A DNA stretch of 6,065 nucleotides from Bacteroidales bacterium (GTDB taxonomy: Bacteria; Bacteroidota; Bacteroidia; Bacteroidales; UBA10428): contig DAOUOU010000167.1 in the NCBI GenBank assembly GCA_030626465.1, positions 1 through 6,065 of the forward strand. The letters run 5' to 3'. A program made the translations under genes and the position numbers. The notes under the pieces are model-generated. The model did no database searches. It was not told the DNA's origin and worked only from the letters and a program-made list of their open reading frames with translations. Position 1 is the first letter of the stretch. Each line of letters begins with the position of its first letter. This document shows, one piece after another, positions 1 to 6,065 of the stretch.

Positions 1-659
1 ATTCTTCCTGCGGGAAAAGCAGTTTTGCTAAACTCATTGCAAAAGAAATAGGATATGTTTATATCGATAGCGGAGCAATGTATCGTACCGTTGCATTATT
101 CGCTCTTCGTAATAATTTGATTAATGATGGGCAGATTGCTAAGGATAGGTTAGTTCAAGACTTAAGGAAGATTAATATTTCTGTTAAAGCAGAGAATGAA
201 GAAAATATTACCCTGCTGGATAATGAAAATGTTGAAAAAGAGATTCGCAGTATTGCTGTTTCGTCAATAGTAAGCGAAATAAGTACAATTCCTAAAGTTC
301 GTCAAAGGCTGGTGAAAATACAGAAGGAGATCGGGAAGAAAAAAGAGATTGTGATGGATGGCAGAGATATTGGAACGGTGGTTTTTCCAGATGCTGAAAT
401 TAAAATATTCATGAAAGCGGATGCGAAGATAAGAGCGAAACGACGATATGATGAACTAAAAGCTAAGGGTTTGCAGGCAAGTATTGAAGAGATAACATCA
501 AATATTAGGGAGCGTGATTACATTGATTCACACCGGGAAATCAGTCCTCTTCGCCAGGCCGGGGATGCTGTGGTTCTCGATAATAGCTATATGACTTTCG
601 ATGAACAAATGGTTTGGTTTAAAAATTTGTTATCAGATAAGAGATTAATGACCATTTAA
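1..659 (+). CDS. cmk: (d)CMP kinase (cytidylate kinase), 5' end cut by window edge
   Basis: Cytidylate kinase transfers the gamma-phosphate of ATP to CMP or dCMP in the cytoplasm, feeding CTP/dCTP synthesis. The reading frame is open from the left edge (first whole codon at position 3), so the ATG at 78 is an internal methionine, not the start. The first visible residues, SSCGKSSFAK, are the P-loop; only the short N-terminal strand and the first P-loop glycine should be missing. Next come the CMP-binding segment IDSGAMYR, the signature DGRDIGTVVFPDAEIK, the lid region with KRRYDELKAKG, and the C-terminal RDYIDSHREISPLRQAGDA with its conserved Arg and Asp residues, then a normal end at TAA 657-659. 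About 218 residues are visible, near the usual 220-230. It lies three bases upstream of ispH, and this pairing is familiar in Bacteroidota. Identification is firm; only the start is unseen. Confidence 0.96.
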   Translation, partial: SSCGKSSFAKLIAKEIGYVYIDSGAMYRTVALFALRNNLINDGQIAKDRLVQDLRKINISVKAENEENITLLDNENVEKEIRSIAVSSIVSEISTIPKVRQRLVKIQKEIGKKKEIVMDGRDIGTVVFPDAEIKIFMKADAKIRAKRRYDELKAKGLQASIEEITSNIRERDYIDSHREISPLRQAGDAVVLDNSYMTFDEQMVWFKNLLSDKRLMTI

Positions 660-662
660 GGG

Positions 663-1529
663 ATGGAGATTATAATAGATAAAGGGTCGGGTTTTTGCTT
701 TGGCGTAAGGCGGGCGATTTCAATGGCAGAAAAAGAAGCATCTCGAACAGGTGAATTATTTTGTCTCGGCGATATTGTCCATAATACCGAGGAAGTAAAA
801 CGATTAAGTAAAAGAGGTATTGAATTCATTACCCGGGATAAATATTTTACTCTTTCTGATTGTAAAGTATTAATACGTGCCCATGGAGAGCCGCCGGAAA
901 CATATGAATATGCTCAAAATAATAACATACAGTTGATTGATGCAACATGTCCTGTAGTATTGAAATTGCAGGAAAAGGTCAAAAATGCGCAGCAAATAAA
1001 TCCTCAGGCACAGATCGTTATTTTTGGAAGAAAGAAGCATCCTGAAATAATAGGTTTATATGGTCAGGTTAAAGATGCCGTCATTATTGAATCAGTAGAT
1101 GACATTTCAAAAGTGAATTATTCAAAGCCAATTTTTCTATTTGCACAAACTACAAAGGATACAGTCCAATATGCTGAAATACAAAATGAAATGTTAGAAC
1201 AAGTATTGAAAGCGGGCGGAGATATTAATGATTTTATTGTATATGATTCAATTTGCGTGCAGGTTGCAAACCGGGTTCCCCACCTGGCTAAATTCAGTCA
1301 GACTGTCGACACTTTACTATTTGTGGGAGGCAAATCAAGTTCTAATAGTAAGATGCTCTTTGATGTTTGCAAGGACTATAATCAAAAATCATTTTTTATT
1401 ACATCGATCAATGATTTAGATAAGTTAGATTTAAGTAAGGCAAAAAAAATTGGTATCTGTGGTGCTACTTCAACACCTTCATGGCTTATTGGAGAGATTG
1501 GAAATCACTTAAAGGCAACATTCAGCTAA
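663..1529 (+). CDS. ispH: 4-hydroxy-3-methylbut-2-enyl diphosphate reductase (IspH/LytB)
   Basis: IspH catalyses the last step of the MEP (non-mevalonate) isoprenoid pathway, reducing HMBPP to IPP and DMAPP with a [4Fe-4S] cluster in the cytoplasm. The protein has 288 residues, a normal length for bacterial IspH. All three cluster cysteines are present: C12 in GFCFGV, C96 in DATCP and C197 in DSIC. The substrate-pocket residues are also there: H40 (VHN), H74 (RAHG), H125 and E127 (KHPE), T163 region (QTT), S225-S226-N227 (GGKSSSNS) and S269 (GATSTP). The numbering matches the E. coli enzyme almost exactly, so it should be active. The start at 663 places C12 in its usual position. An AAGGG (658-662) touches the ATG directly, too close for a classical ribosome site, so translation is probably coupled to cmk, whose stop is three bases upstream. 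No convincing terminator follows. Confidence 0.98.
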   Translation: MEIIIDKGSGFCFGVRRAISMAEKEASRTGELFCLGDIVHNTEEVKRLSKRGIEFITRDKYFTLSDCKVLIRAHGEPPETYEYAQNNNIQLIDATCPVVLKLQEKVKNAQQINPQAQIVIFGRKKHPEIIGLYGQVKDAVIIESVDDISKVNYSKPIFLFAQTTKDTVQYAEIQNEMLEQVLKAGGDINDFIVYDSICVQVANRVPHLAKFSQTVDTLLFVGGKSSSNSKMLFDVCKDYNQKSFFITSINDLDKLDLSKAKKIGICGATSTPSWLIGEIGNHLKATFS

Positions 1530-1551
1530 TCTTTTCTGTGTAATAGTAAAC

Positions 1552-1695
1552 ATGATCACTACTTTTCAGGAGTATTGGAAGTTATATTGGGAGCTTAAAA
1601 CTTTTATACTATACATAAGGTACCTGACATACTTGTTTCCCGGACATCATGATTATAAAATGGCGATACTGATTAACGTGTCACAGATGACATGA
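1552..1695 (+). CDS. possible small protein of 47 residues, unrecognised
   Basis: An ATG at 1552, 22 bases after the ispH stop, opens a frame that ends at TGA 1693-1695. The predicted peptide begins MITTFQEYWKLYWELKTFI and is rich in Trp and Tyr; residues 5-29 could form one amphipathic or membrane-surface helix, followed by FPGHHDYK. In this frame there is no stop from 1420 to 1693, about 90 codons, which is somewhat long for AT-rich noncoding DNA. Against it: no Shine-Dalgarno sequence is visible (a weak argument in Bacteroidota) and I recognise no family. If real, it would probably be cotranscribed with cmk-ispH. It could equally be chance. No function is proposed. Confidence 0.3.
   Translation: MITTFQEYWKLYWELKTFILYIRYLTYLFPGHHDYKMAILINVSQMT
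1677..1694 (+). other. short perfect-loop hairpin / dyad (TGTCA-CAGA-TGACA)
   Basis: The arms CGTGTCA (1677-1683) and TGACATG (1688-1694) pair over seven positions, with one G-U, around the four-base loop CAGA. No T-run follows, so it is not a standard intrinsic terminator. It overlaps the stop of the small ORF. The TGTCA/TGACA dyad could also be an operator half-site pair for a dimeric regulator. A dyad of this size can occur by chance. Confidence 0.3.
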
Positions 1696-1711
1696 CAAGC
1701 AAGAGTTATTG

Positions 1712-1745
1712 TTGAAATACGAAGGAATTAACAATTATTTTTTTG
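1712..1745 (+). promoter_or_regulatory. weak candidate Bacteroidota-type promoter for the sensor kinase gene
   Basis: A TTG at 1712-1714 lies upstream of TATTTTTTTG at 1736-1745, which resembles the Bacteroidota -7 element TAnnTTTG but has two extra T residues between TA and TTTG. Transcription from here would give a leader of about 110 bases before the kinase start. The match is imperfect, and this is offered only as the best candidate in 1696-1861. Confidence 0.15.
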
Positions 1746-1861
1746 TTTAACAGCATAGAAATAAATCTAAGATCCGGGTAGTCTTTATTTTCTGAAACAA
1801 AATCATTAACTTTCTATAAGACAAACGGAAATTTACTATTTATTACCTGATCATACTTTAA

Positions 1862-4800
1862 ATGAGGAAGAGACTTCTGATGCGATTTCATTTCTTTATA
1901 CTCTTGATTTTCATGTCTTTCCTATCACTCGAAGGGCAGAAGATTCAACTTCAGTTTACTCATATCACTCCTGATGATGGTCTTTCATCTTCCACAATTA
2001 CCAGCATTATTCAAGACTATAAAGGTTATATCTGGATCGGTACATATAATGGATTAAACAGATACAATGGGAACAAATTCGAGATATTTCGCAACATTTC
2101 CTCAGATTCTTCAAGCATTGTTGATAATTATGTTTGGGTATTGCATGAGGATAAAGATCAAAATTTAATGATAGGGACAACCAGAGGTTTAAGTTTATTC
2201 AATCATAAGAAATCTCAATTCATTAATTATTTTTTGCTTGACTCATCTCCTATGAAAGGATTGCAATATACTGTAAGAAGTATTGCTGAGGACACCATTG
2301 AGAATCTTTGGCTCGGGACAGATAACGGACTTATTTTTTTCGACAGAAAAGAGAACAGGATTGTGCAGTATTTGAATGACCCATTTGACGAGGAAAGTTT
2401 AAGTAATGACAATATTGAATTTGTTCTGATCGATAGCAAAGGACGTTTATGGGCAGGCACATGGAACGGACTGAATTTGTATGTGCCGGATTCGGATAAT
2501 TTCAGGCGATATCTCTATAACAGGGACAGGGATAACAATCTTCCAAGCTCAGCATTGACTGAGCTTATCGAAGATAAGAATGGAAATTTATGGATAGCAA
2601 GTTATGGTGAAGGATTATACCGAACAAGTCTGAGGAACATAGATGATCTTAATTTTCAAGTATACACCAATGAACCTGACGATGAGAACAGCATTTCGGC
2701 AAATCGTATCCTTTCACTTCACATTGATAACGACGGAATTCTCTGGGTTGGAACAGAAAATCATGGACTAAATATTTACAACCAGAAAAACGATAATTTC
2801 TGGCATTACCACAAGGATGACTATGATACCAAAAGCCTGAACCATGAATCCATTAATGCCATCTTCCGGGATAATGTAGGAAATTACTGGATTGGCACCT
2901 ATGCAGGAGGTATAAATTTCGCAAGGATAAATAGCAATGCTATTAGAACATTCCAAAATTTGCCCGGAGCACCTATGAGCCTGAGCAATGATTTGGTTAC
3001 TGATTTTCTTGAGGATCACAAAGGTAACATCTGGATTACAACCGACGGAGGAGGATTAAACCTGATGGATCAACAAACTTTGAGATTTACAAGATTTACT
3101 ACCGAAAATTCCAATCTGAACAGCAATAATATTCTCACCATTATTGAAGATAAGAAAAATAATATCTGGATAAGTACCTGGGAAGGAGGAATAAGCAGGT
3201 TTAATGTCCGGAACAGATCCTTTATTTCATATTCTACATCAAATTCTGATTTACCCGACGATAACATCTTTACACTGGCCGAGGATGTACATGGGAATCT
3301 TTGGCTTGGAAGCTTCCAAAATGGAATACTCATGTTTAATAAGAAAGAAGAATCATTCATTCAATATTCAACTGCAAATAGCGATCTGTCACAAGATTTT
3401 ATAAATGTGATACGAAATGGTCCCCAGGGCAAATTGTATATAGGAACAAATATCGGCTTTAATATTTTTTCTCCGGATGAAGGAACTTTCACGTCGTTTA
3501 TTAATGATCCGACTGATACAACCAGCATCAGCCATAATTCTATTAATGATATTCTGATAGAGGATGACAGTACAATCTGGATTGGCACCCATAGCGGATT
3601 AAATCGCTTTCATCCACAATCGGGTACTTTCAGAAGATTTTTTGTTGAAGATAACCTGCCTGATAATGTTATTAGGGGTTTGATTTTTGACAAAACCGGA
3701 AAATTATGGATTACAACGAATAAAGGGATTTGCCTATTTAATACAGAACTAAGTAAGGTTGTAAGGATTTTCACTAAGGATGAAGGATTACAGGGCAATG
3801 AGTTTACGAATAACAGTGCTTATCTGTTAAAGGATGGCAGAATTTTACTTGGAGGAACAAGAGGATTTACTATCATATGGCCGGAAAAGATCAAAACAAA
3901 TACTCGTGTACCAAACATCATCATCACTGATTTTCTAATATTTAATAAACCAGTAGAAGTTGGTATGAAGGATTCTCCTTTGCAACAGCATATTTCCGAA
4001 ACAGAAAAAATTGTATTAAGCTATAAACAATCGGTATTATCTTTTCATTTTGCTGCCATGGACTTTACAAATCCAGATAAAAATCAATTTGCTTACATGA
4101 TGGAAAATTTCGATCGCGAATGGATTTATTCAGGCAATAGAAGAGAAGCAACTTATACAAATCTGGATCCTGATGAATATTGTTTCAAAGTAATTGGATC
4201 AAATAATGATGGCGTCTGGAATACAACGGGAGTGTCTTTGGATATTGTTATTTTGCCTCCCTGGTGGCAGACTATTTGGTTTAAAGCGATAGTGCTATTT
4301 ATTGTATTAAGTTTTGTAATAAGCTTCTATTATTTGAGGGTGTATCAATTAAAAAAACAAAGGAACCTGTTAGAAAAGAGAGTGAACGAGAGGACAAAGG
4401 AAGTAGAAGAAAAGAATAGATTACTTCATTTGCAGACGAAGGAAATGAATGAGACAAATACAAACCTGGAAGAAAGGCAACAACAAATTGAAGAACAGGC
4501 AGAAGAGCTTAAAGCACAGGCGGAAGAGCTTTCTAAGACGAACGATACCCTTAAAACCCTGAATGCTACCAAAGATAAATTTTTCTCAATCATTGCACAT
4601 GATCTTAAAAATCCATTCACTTCGATTCTTGGTTTTTGTGAAATTTTAAAGATCCGTTATAAAAAAATGGATGATAGCAAAAAGCAGAATTTAATAAATA
4701 TTATCCATCAATCTTCAAATAATCTTTACAAGCTTCTTGAAAATTTGTTGCAATGGGCAAGATCACAAACAGGAAATTTAAAATATACACCCGAGGAATT

Positions 4801-5248
4801 CCATATTCACGAGCTGATCCAGAATATTACCTCTCTGGTCAATAATTCTGTTGCTCAGAAGGGATTACAACTTACTGCCGATATTCCTGAAGATCTAAAA
4901 GTATATGCTGATAAGAACATGATCTATACTGTAATCCGGAATCTTGTCACAAATGCAATTAAATTCACTGATCAGGGAGAGATAAAAATTCAAGTTAAGG
5001 AAGAACCAAAACAAAATGTGATTAGTGTTACAGATTCAGGTGTTGGAATTCAAAAAGATAAAACTGAGACAATATTTGAAATTAGTAAATCAAAATCGAC
5101 TGAAGGCACAAGAGGAGAATCCGGTACGGGTCTTGGCCTGATTATTTGCAAAGAATTTGTTGAAATAAATGGTGGATCTATCCATGTTCAAAGTGTTGCC
5201 GGGGAAGGATCAAGCTTTTATTTTACAATTCCCCGAAAAATAAAATAA
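1862..5248 (+). CDS. two-component regulator propeller sensor histidine kinase (HTCS-like, non-hybrid)
   Basis: A membrane sensor that probably binds a ligand, often a glycan fragment in related Bacteroides proteins, in the periplasm and phosphorylates a cytoplasmic response regulator. Order of parts: signal peptide 1-25 (RKR, hydrophobic core, likely cut before Q26); 14 Reg_prop motifs (residues 52-674), consistent with two seven-bladed propellers; Y_Y_Y domain about 735-800 with Y745, Y765 and Y773; one membrane helix about 805-825; coiled coil about 827-905 instead of HAMP; HisKA with the phospho-acceptor H913 in IIAHDLKNPF; HATPase_c with N1027/N1031 (N box), DSGVGI 1058-1063 (G1) and GTGLGL 1088-1093 (G2). 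All catalytic motifs are intact. It ends shortly after the ATPase domain: no receiver, no AraC-type helix-turn-helix. An in-frame TAA (1859-1861) directly before the ATG fixes the upstream limit. M7 (1880) is an alternative start, with AGGAAG nine bases before it. No partner regulator lies in the window, so the ligand and targets are unknown. Confidence 0.95.
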   Translation: MRKRLLMRFHFFILLIFMSFLSLEGQKIQLQFTHITPDDGLSSSTITSIIQDYKGYIWIGTYNGLNRYNGNKFEIFRNISSDSSSIVDNYVWVLHEDKDQNLMIGTTRGLSLFNHKKSQFINYFLLDSSPMKGLQYTVRSIAEDTIENLWLGTDNGLIFFDRKENRIVQYLNDPFDEESLSNDNIEFVLIDSKGRLWAGTWNGLNLYVPDSDNFRRYLYNRDRDNNLPSSALTELIEDKNGNLWIASYGEGLYRTSLRNIDDLNFQVYTNEPDDENSISANRILSLHIDNDGILWVGTENHGLNIYNQKNDNFWHYHKDDYDTKSLNHESINAIFRDNVGNYWIGTYAGGINFARINSNAIRTFQNLPGAPMSLSNDLVTDFLEDHKGNIWITTDGGGLNLMDQQTLRFTRFTTENSNLNSNNILTIIEDKKNNIWISTWEGGISRFNVRNRSFISYSTSNSDLPDDNIFTLAEDVHGNLWLGSFQNGILMFNKKEESFIQYSTANSDLSQDFINVIRNGPQGKLYIGTNIGFNIFSPDEGTFTSFINDPTDTTSISHNSINDILIEDDSTIWIGTHSGLNRFHPQSGTFRRFFVEDNLPDNVIRGLIFDKTGKLWITTNKGICLFNTELSKVVRIFTKDEGLQGNEFTNNSAYLLKDGRILLGGTRGFTIIWPEKIKTNTRVPNIIITDFLIFNKPVEVGMKDSPLQQHISETEKIVLSYKQSVLSFHFAAMDFTNPDKNQFAYMMENFDREWIYSGNRREATYTNLDPDEYCFKVIGSNNDGVWNTTGVSLDIVILPPWWQTIWFKAIVLFIVLSFVISFYYLRVYQLKKQRNLLEKRVNERTKEVEEKNRLLHLQTKEMNETNTNLEERQQQIEEQAEELKAQAEELSKTNDTLKTLNATKDKFFSIIAHDLKNPFTSILGFCEILKIRYKKMDDSKKQNLINIIHQSSNNLYKLLENLLQWARSQTGNLKYTPEEFHIHELIQNITSLVNNSVAQKGLQLTADIPEDLKVYADKNMIYTVIRNLVTNAIKFTDQGEIKIQVKEEPKQNVISVTDSGVGIQKDKTETIFEISKSKSTEGTRGESGTGLGLIICKEFVEINGGSIHVQSVAGEGSSFYFTIPRKIK
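2015..3883 (+). repeat. 14 degenerate propeller-blade repeats in the sensor domain
   Basis: Each repeat carries a version of D-x-x-G-x-[IL]-W-[IL]-[GAT]-T-x-x-G-[LIF]-x-x-[FY]. They start at residues 52, 97, 144, 191, 238, 289, 337, 385, 430, 475, 520, 568, 610 and 657 of the kinase, a spacing of 42-51 residues. Fourteen copies fit two complete seven-bladed propellers. Blades 2 (LMIGT), 11 (LYIGT) and 14 (ILLGGT) lack the central Trp. The last one, LLGGTRGFTIIWP, is the usual closing form ahead of a Y_Y_Y domain. The repeats have diverged at the DNA level, so they are old rather than a recent amplification. Confidence 0.9.
4496..4531 (+). repeat. near-identical 15-base repeat with 21-base period inside the coiled coil
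   Basis: CAGGCAGAAGAGCTT (4496-4510) recurs as CAGGCGGAAGAGCTT (4517-4531), 14 of 15 bases identical and 21 bases apart. It encodes two successive heptads, QAEELKA and QAEELSK, of the linker between membrane helix and HisKA. One heptad is the natural unit for changing coiled-coil length without changing phase, so this may be a recent one-heptad duplication. Confidence 0.75.
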
Positions 5249-5295
5249 CAAAGATCCAGGTACTCTGCCTTTAAAATTTAAGTATATGTAACTTC

Positions 5296-6065
5296 TTATT
5301 TTGATTCAACTGTATGATCCAAAGGTATGCCTAACTCCTGATATAGATTTCTTCTTCCATTTTTGTCGTTGTCTAAAATTACTTGTGCATACTTAGCTAC
5401 CTGAATCGCATATTTACGGGGCACAACTATAACGCCATCGCCATCGGCTACTATAATATCACCCGGATTAATCAAAACGCCTCCAATTGTAACAGGCTTA
5501 TTTACCGATTCTATTTCATTACGACCGGGTCTTATACCCCTGCCTCGATTGTTTATATCAAGATAAACCGGTATTTTCTGCTTAATGATCTCATCAGTAT
5601 CTCTTATTCCTCCGTTCGAGACTATTCCAACAGCGCCTTTACTCACCCAAGCAAGGGAATTATAGGATCCAACCGAACCGCAATCGCCATCACCCTGTAC
5701 ATCAAGAACTACTACAGATCCCTTTTTCAGTAATTCTGTAAAGGGTTCATCTGATATGGTGTTGTACCACTCACCTTCCCATTTTTTAAATTCCTCTTCA
5801 CTCATAGGATTTTTCACAATCCTATTTGTTGGAACATACCTTGCTGTAACAGCAATTCCTCTAAATACATGGTTGAAATCATCAATATCTTTCCAAAGAG
5901 CTTCTATATTCTGTTCCAGCAATCCTGCGTCGCGCAAACCAACCATATCCATACCATCCGAAACATCAGCAACACGCAATTCTTTATACATTTCAAGAAT
6001 AGATGTGTCTGAAATATTAACACTTGTTTGACCTTTAAGCAGTATACTTAAAGAAAACAATACAA
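5296..6065 (-). CDS. RraA-like / HMG-aldolase-like family protein, probably exported; 5' end cut by window edge
   Basis: Member of the RraA-like fold family (formerly misnamed demethylmenaquinone methyltransferase), which includes HMG/CHA aldolases that cleave 4-hydroxy-2-oxo acids with a divalent metal, and E. coli RraA, an RNase E inhibitor. Family features seen: LRVADVSDGMDMVG near the start; GAVGIVSNGGIRDTDE, whose R (codon 5602-5604), D (5599-5601) and E two residues further fit the aldolase R-D-x2-E/D motif; then PVYLDINNRG, PVTIGGVLINPGD and VADGDGVIVVP. The acidic residue after R-D favours a lyase over an RNase inhibitor. Before the catalytic part is an extra stretch around MSEEEFKKWEGEWYNTI, absent from the minimal, roughly 160-residue RraA. 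The frame runs off the right edge; the TTG at 6058-6060 is not a credible start, because the first residues, VLFSLSILLKGQTS, look like the end of a signal peptide cut near G-Q. The gene converges on the kinase with 47 bases between stops. Family firm, substrate unknown. Confidence 0.85.
   Translation of the reverse strand, partial: VLFSLSILLKGQTSVNISDTSILEMYKELRVADVSDGMDMVGLRDAGLLEQNIEALWKDIDDFNHVFRGIAVTARYVPTNRIVKNPMSEEEFKKWEGEWYNTISDEPFTELLKKGSVVVLDVQGDGDCGSVGSYNSLAWVSKGAVGIVSNGGIRDTDEIIKQKIPVYLDINNRGRGIRPGRNEIESVNKPVTIGGVLINPGDIIVADGDGVIVVPRKYAIQVAKYAQVILDNDKNGRRNLYQELGIPLDHTVESK

Larger units (their letters stand above)
1530..1861. other. 332-bp intergenic region between ispH and the sensor kinase
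   Basis: No gene of a recognised family lies here. The left half contains a 47-codon ORF of uncertain reality and a short hairpin at its end. The right half (1696-1861) is very AT-rich and has no ORF of note; it probably carries the promoter and leader of the downstream kinase gene. I found no riboswitch-like conserved core, no tRNA and no strong Rho-independent terminator after ispH. Confidence 0.7.

Noticed and set aside
78..80. ATG 78 as the start of cmk
   Set aside because: The P-loop SSCGKSS lies in frame upstream of it, so the real start is left of the window.
1228..1419. 63-codon ORF inside ispH in another frame
   Set aside because: It is overlapped completely by a highly conserved ispH region including DSIC and SSNS; no independent support.
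1769..1784. AAGATCCGGGTAGTCT resembling AAGATCCAGGTACTCT at 5251-5266, as direct repeats flanking the kinase gene
   Set aside because: 14 of 16 matches between two sites in 6 kb are expected by chance several times over, and no other sign of a mobile element is present.
2227..4620. Several minus-strand ORFs of 62-96 codons inside the sensor kinase
   Set aside because: All are antisense to the repetitive propeller and coiled-coil coding sequence and show only its complementary composition.
5258..5281. Possible terminator: AGGTA-CTC-TGCCT stem followed by TTAAAATTTAA
   Set aside because: The stem has only five pairs including a G-U, the loop is three bases and the T-run is broken by A residues; too weak to call.
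5383..5733. 116-codon plus-strand ORF opposite the RraA-like gene
   Set aside because: It lies wholly antisense to a clear family member, and its predicted protein has no recognisable motif; it is a shadow frame.
6058..6060. TTG codon as the start of the RraA-like gene
   Set aside because: The frame continues past it to the window edge, and it falls inside what looks like a signal-peptide core. It only appears to be a start because the window ends there.

Overview
The window looks like chromosomal DNA of a Bacteroidota bacterium, probably from the Bacteroidales/Marinilabiliales side. It is AT-rich and shows few Shine-Dalgarno sequences. Its cytidylate kinase carries an SSCGKS-type P-loop. 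It also encodes a very large periplasmic two-component regulator propeller / Y_Y_Y sensor kinase, a family expanded in this phylum. The taxonomic call is an inference from gene style, because no marker RNA is present.

Layout: (1) 1-659 (+) is the 3' part of cmk, cut by the left edge. (2) 663-1529 (+) is a complete ispH, three bases after cmk and almost certainly in one operon with it. Both are housekeeping genes, for pyrimidine nucleotide recycling and isoprenoid precursor synthesis. (3) 1530-1861 has no recognisable gene. It holds an unrecognised 47-codon ORF (1552-1695), a small hairpin (1677-1694) and probably the promoter of the next gene. (4) 1862-5248 (+) is a complete 1128-residue sensor histidine kinase: signal peptide, 14 propeller motifs (two seven-bladed propellers), Y_Y_Y domain, one membrane helix, coiled coil, HisKA and HATPase_c. 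It has no receiver or DNA-binding domain and no response regulator lies in the window. (5) 5296-6065 (-) is a convergent RraA-like / HMG-aldolase-like protein, cut by the right edge. Its visible N-terminus looks like the end of a signal peptide, so it is probably exported.

The first two genes are ordinary. The accessory interest lies in the second half: an orphan HTCS-like sensor next to a probably exported member of an enzyme family usually thought of as cytoplasmic. A functional link between them is only suggested by proximity. No mobile element, CRISPR array, tRNA or rRNA was seen.
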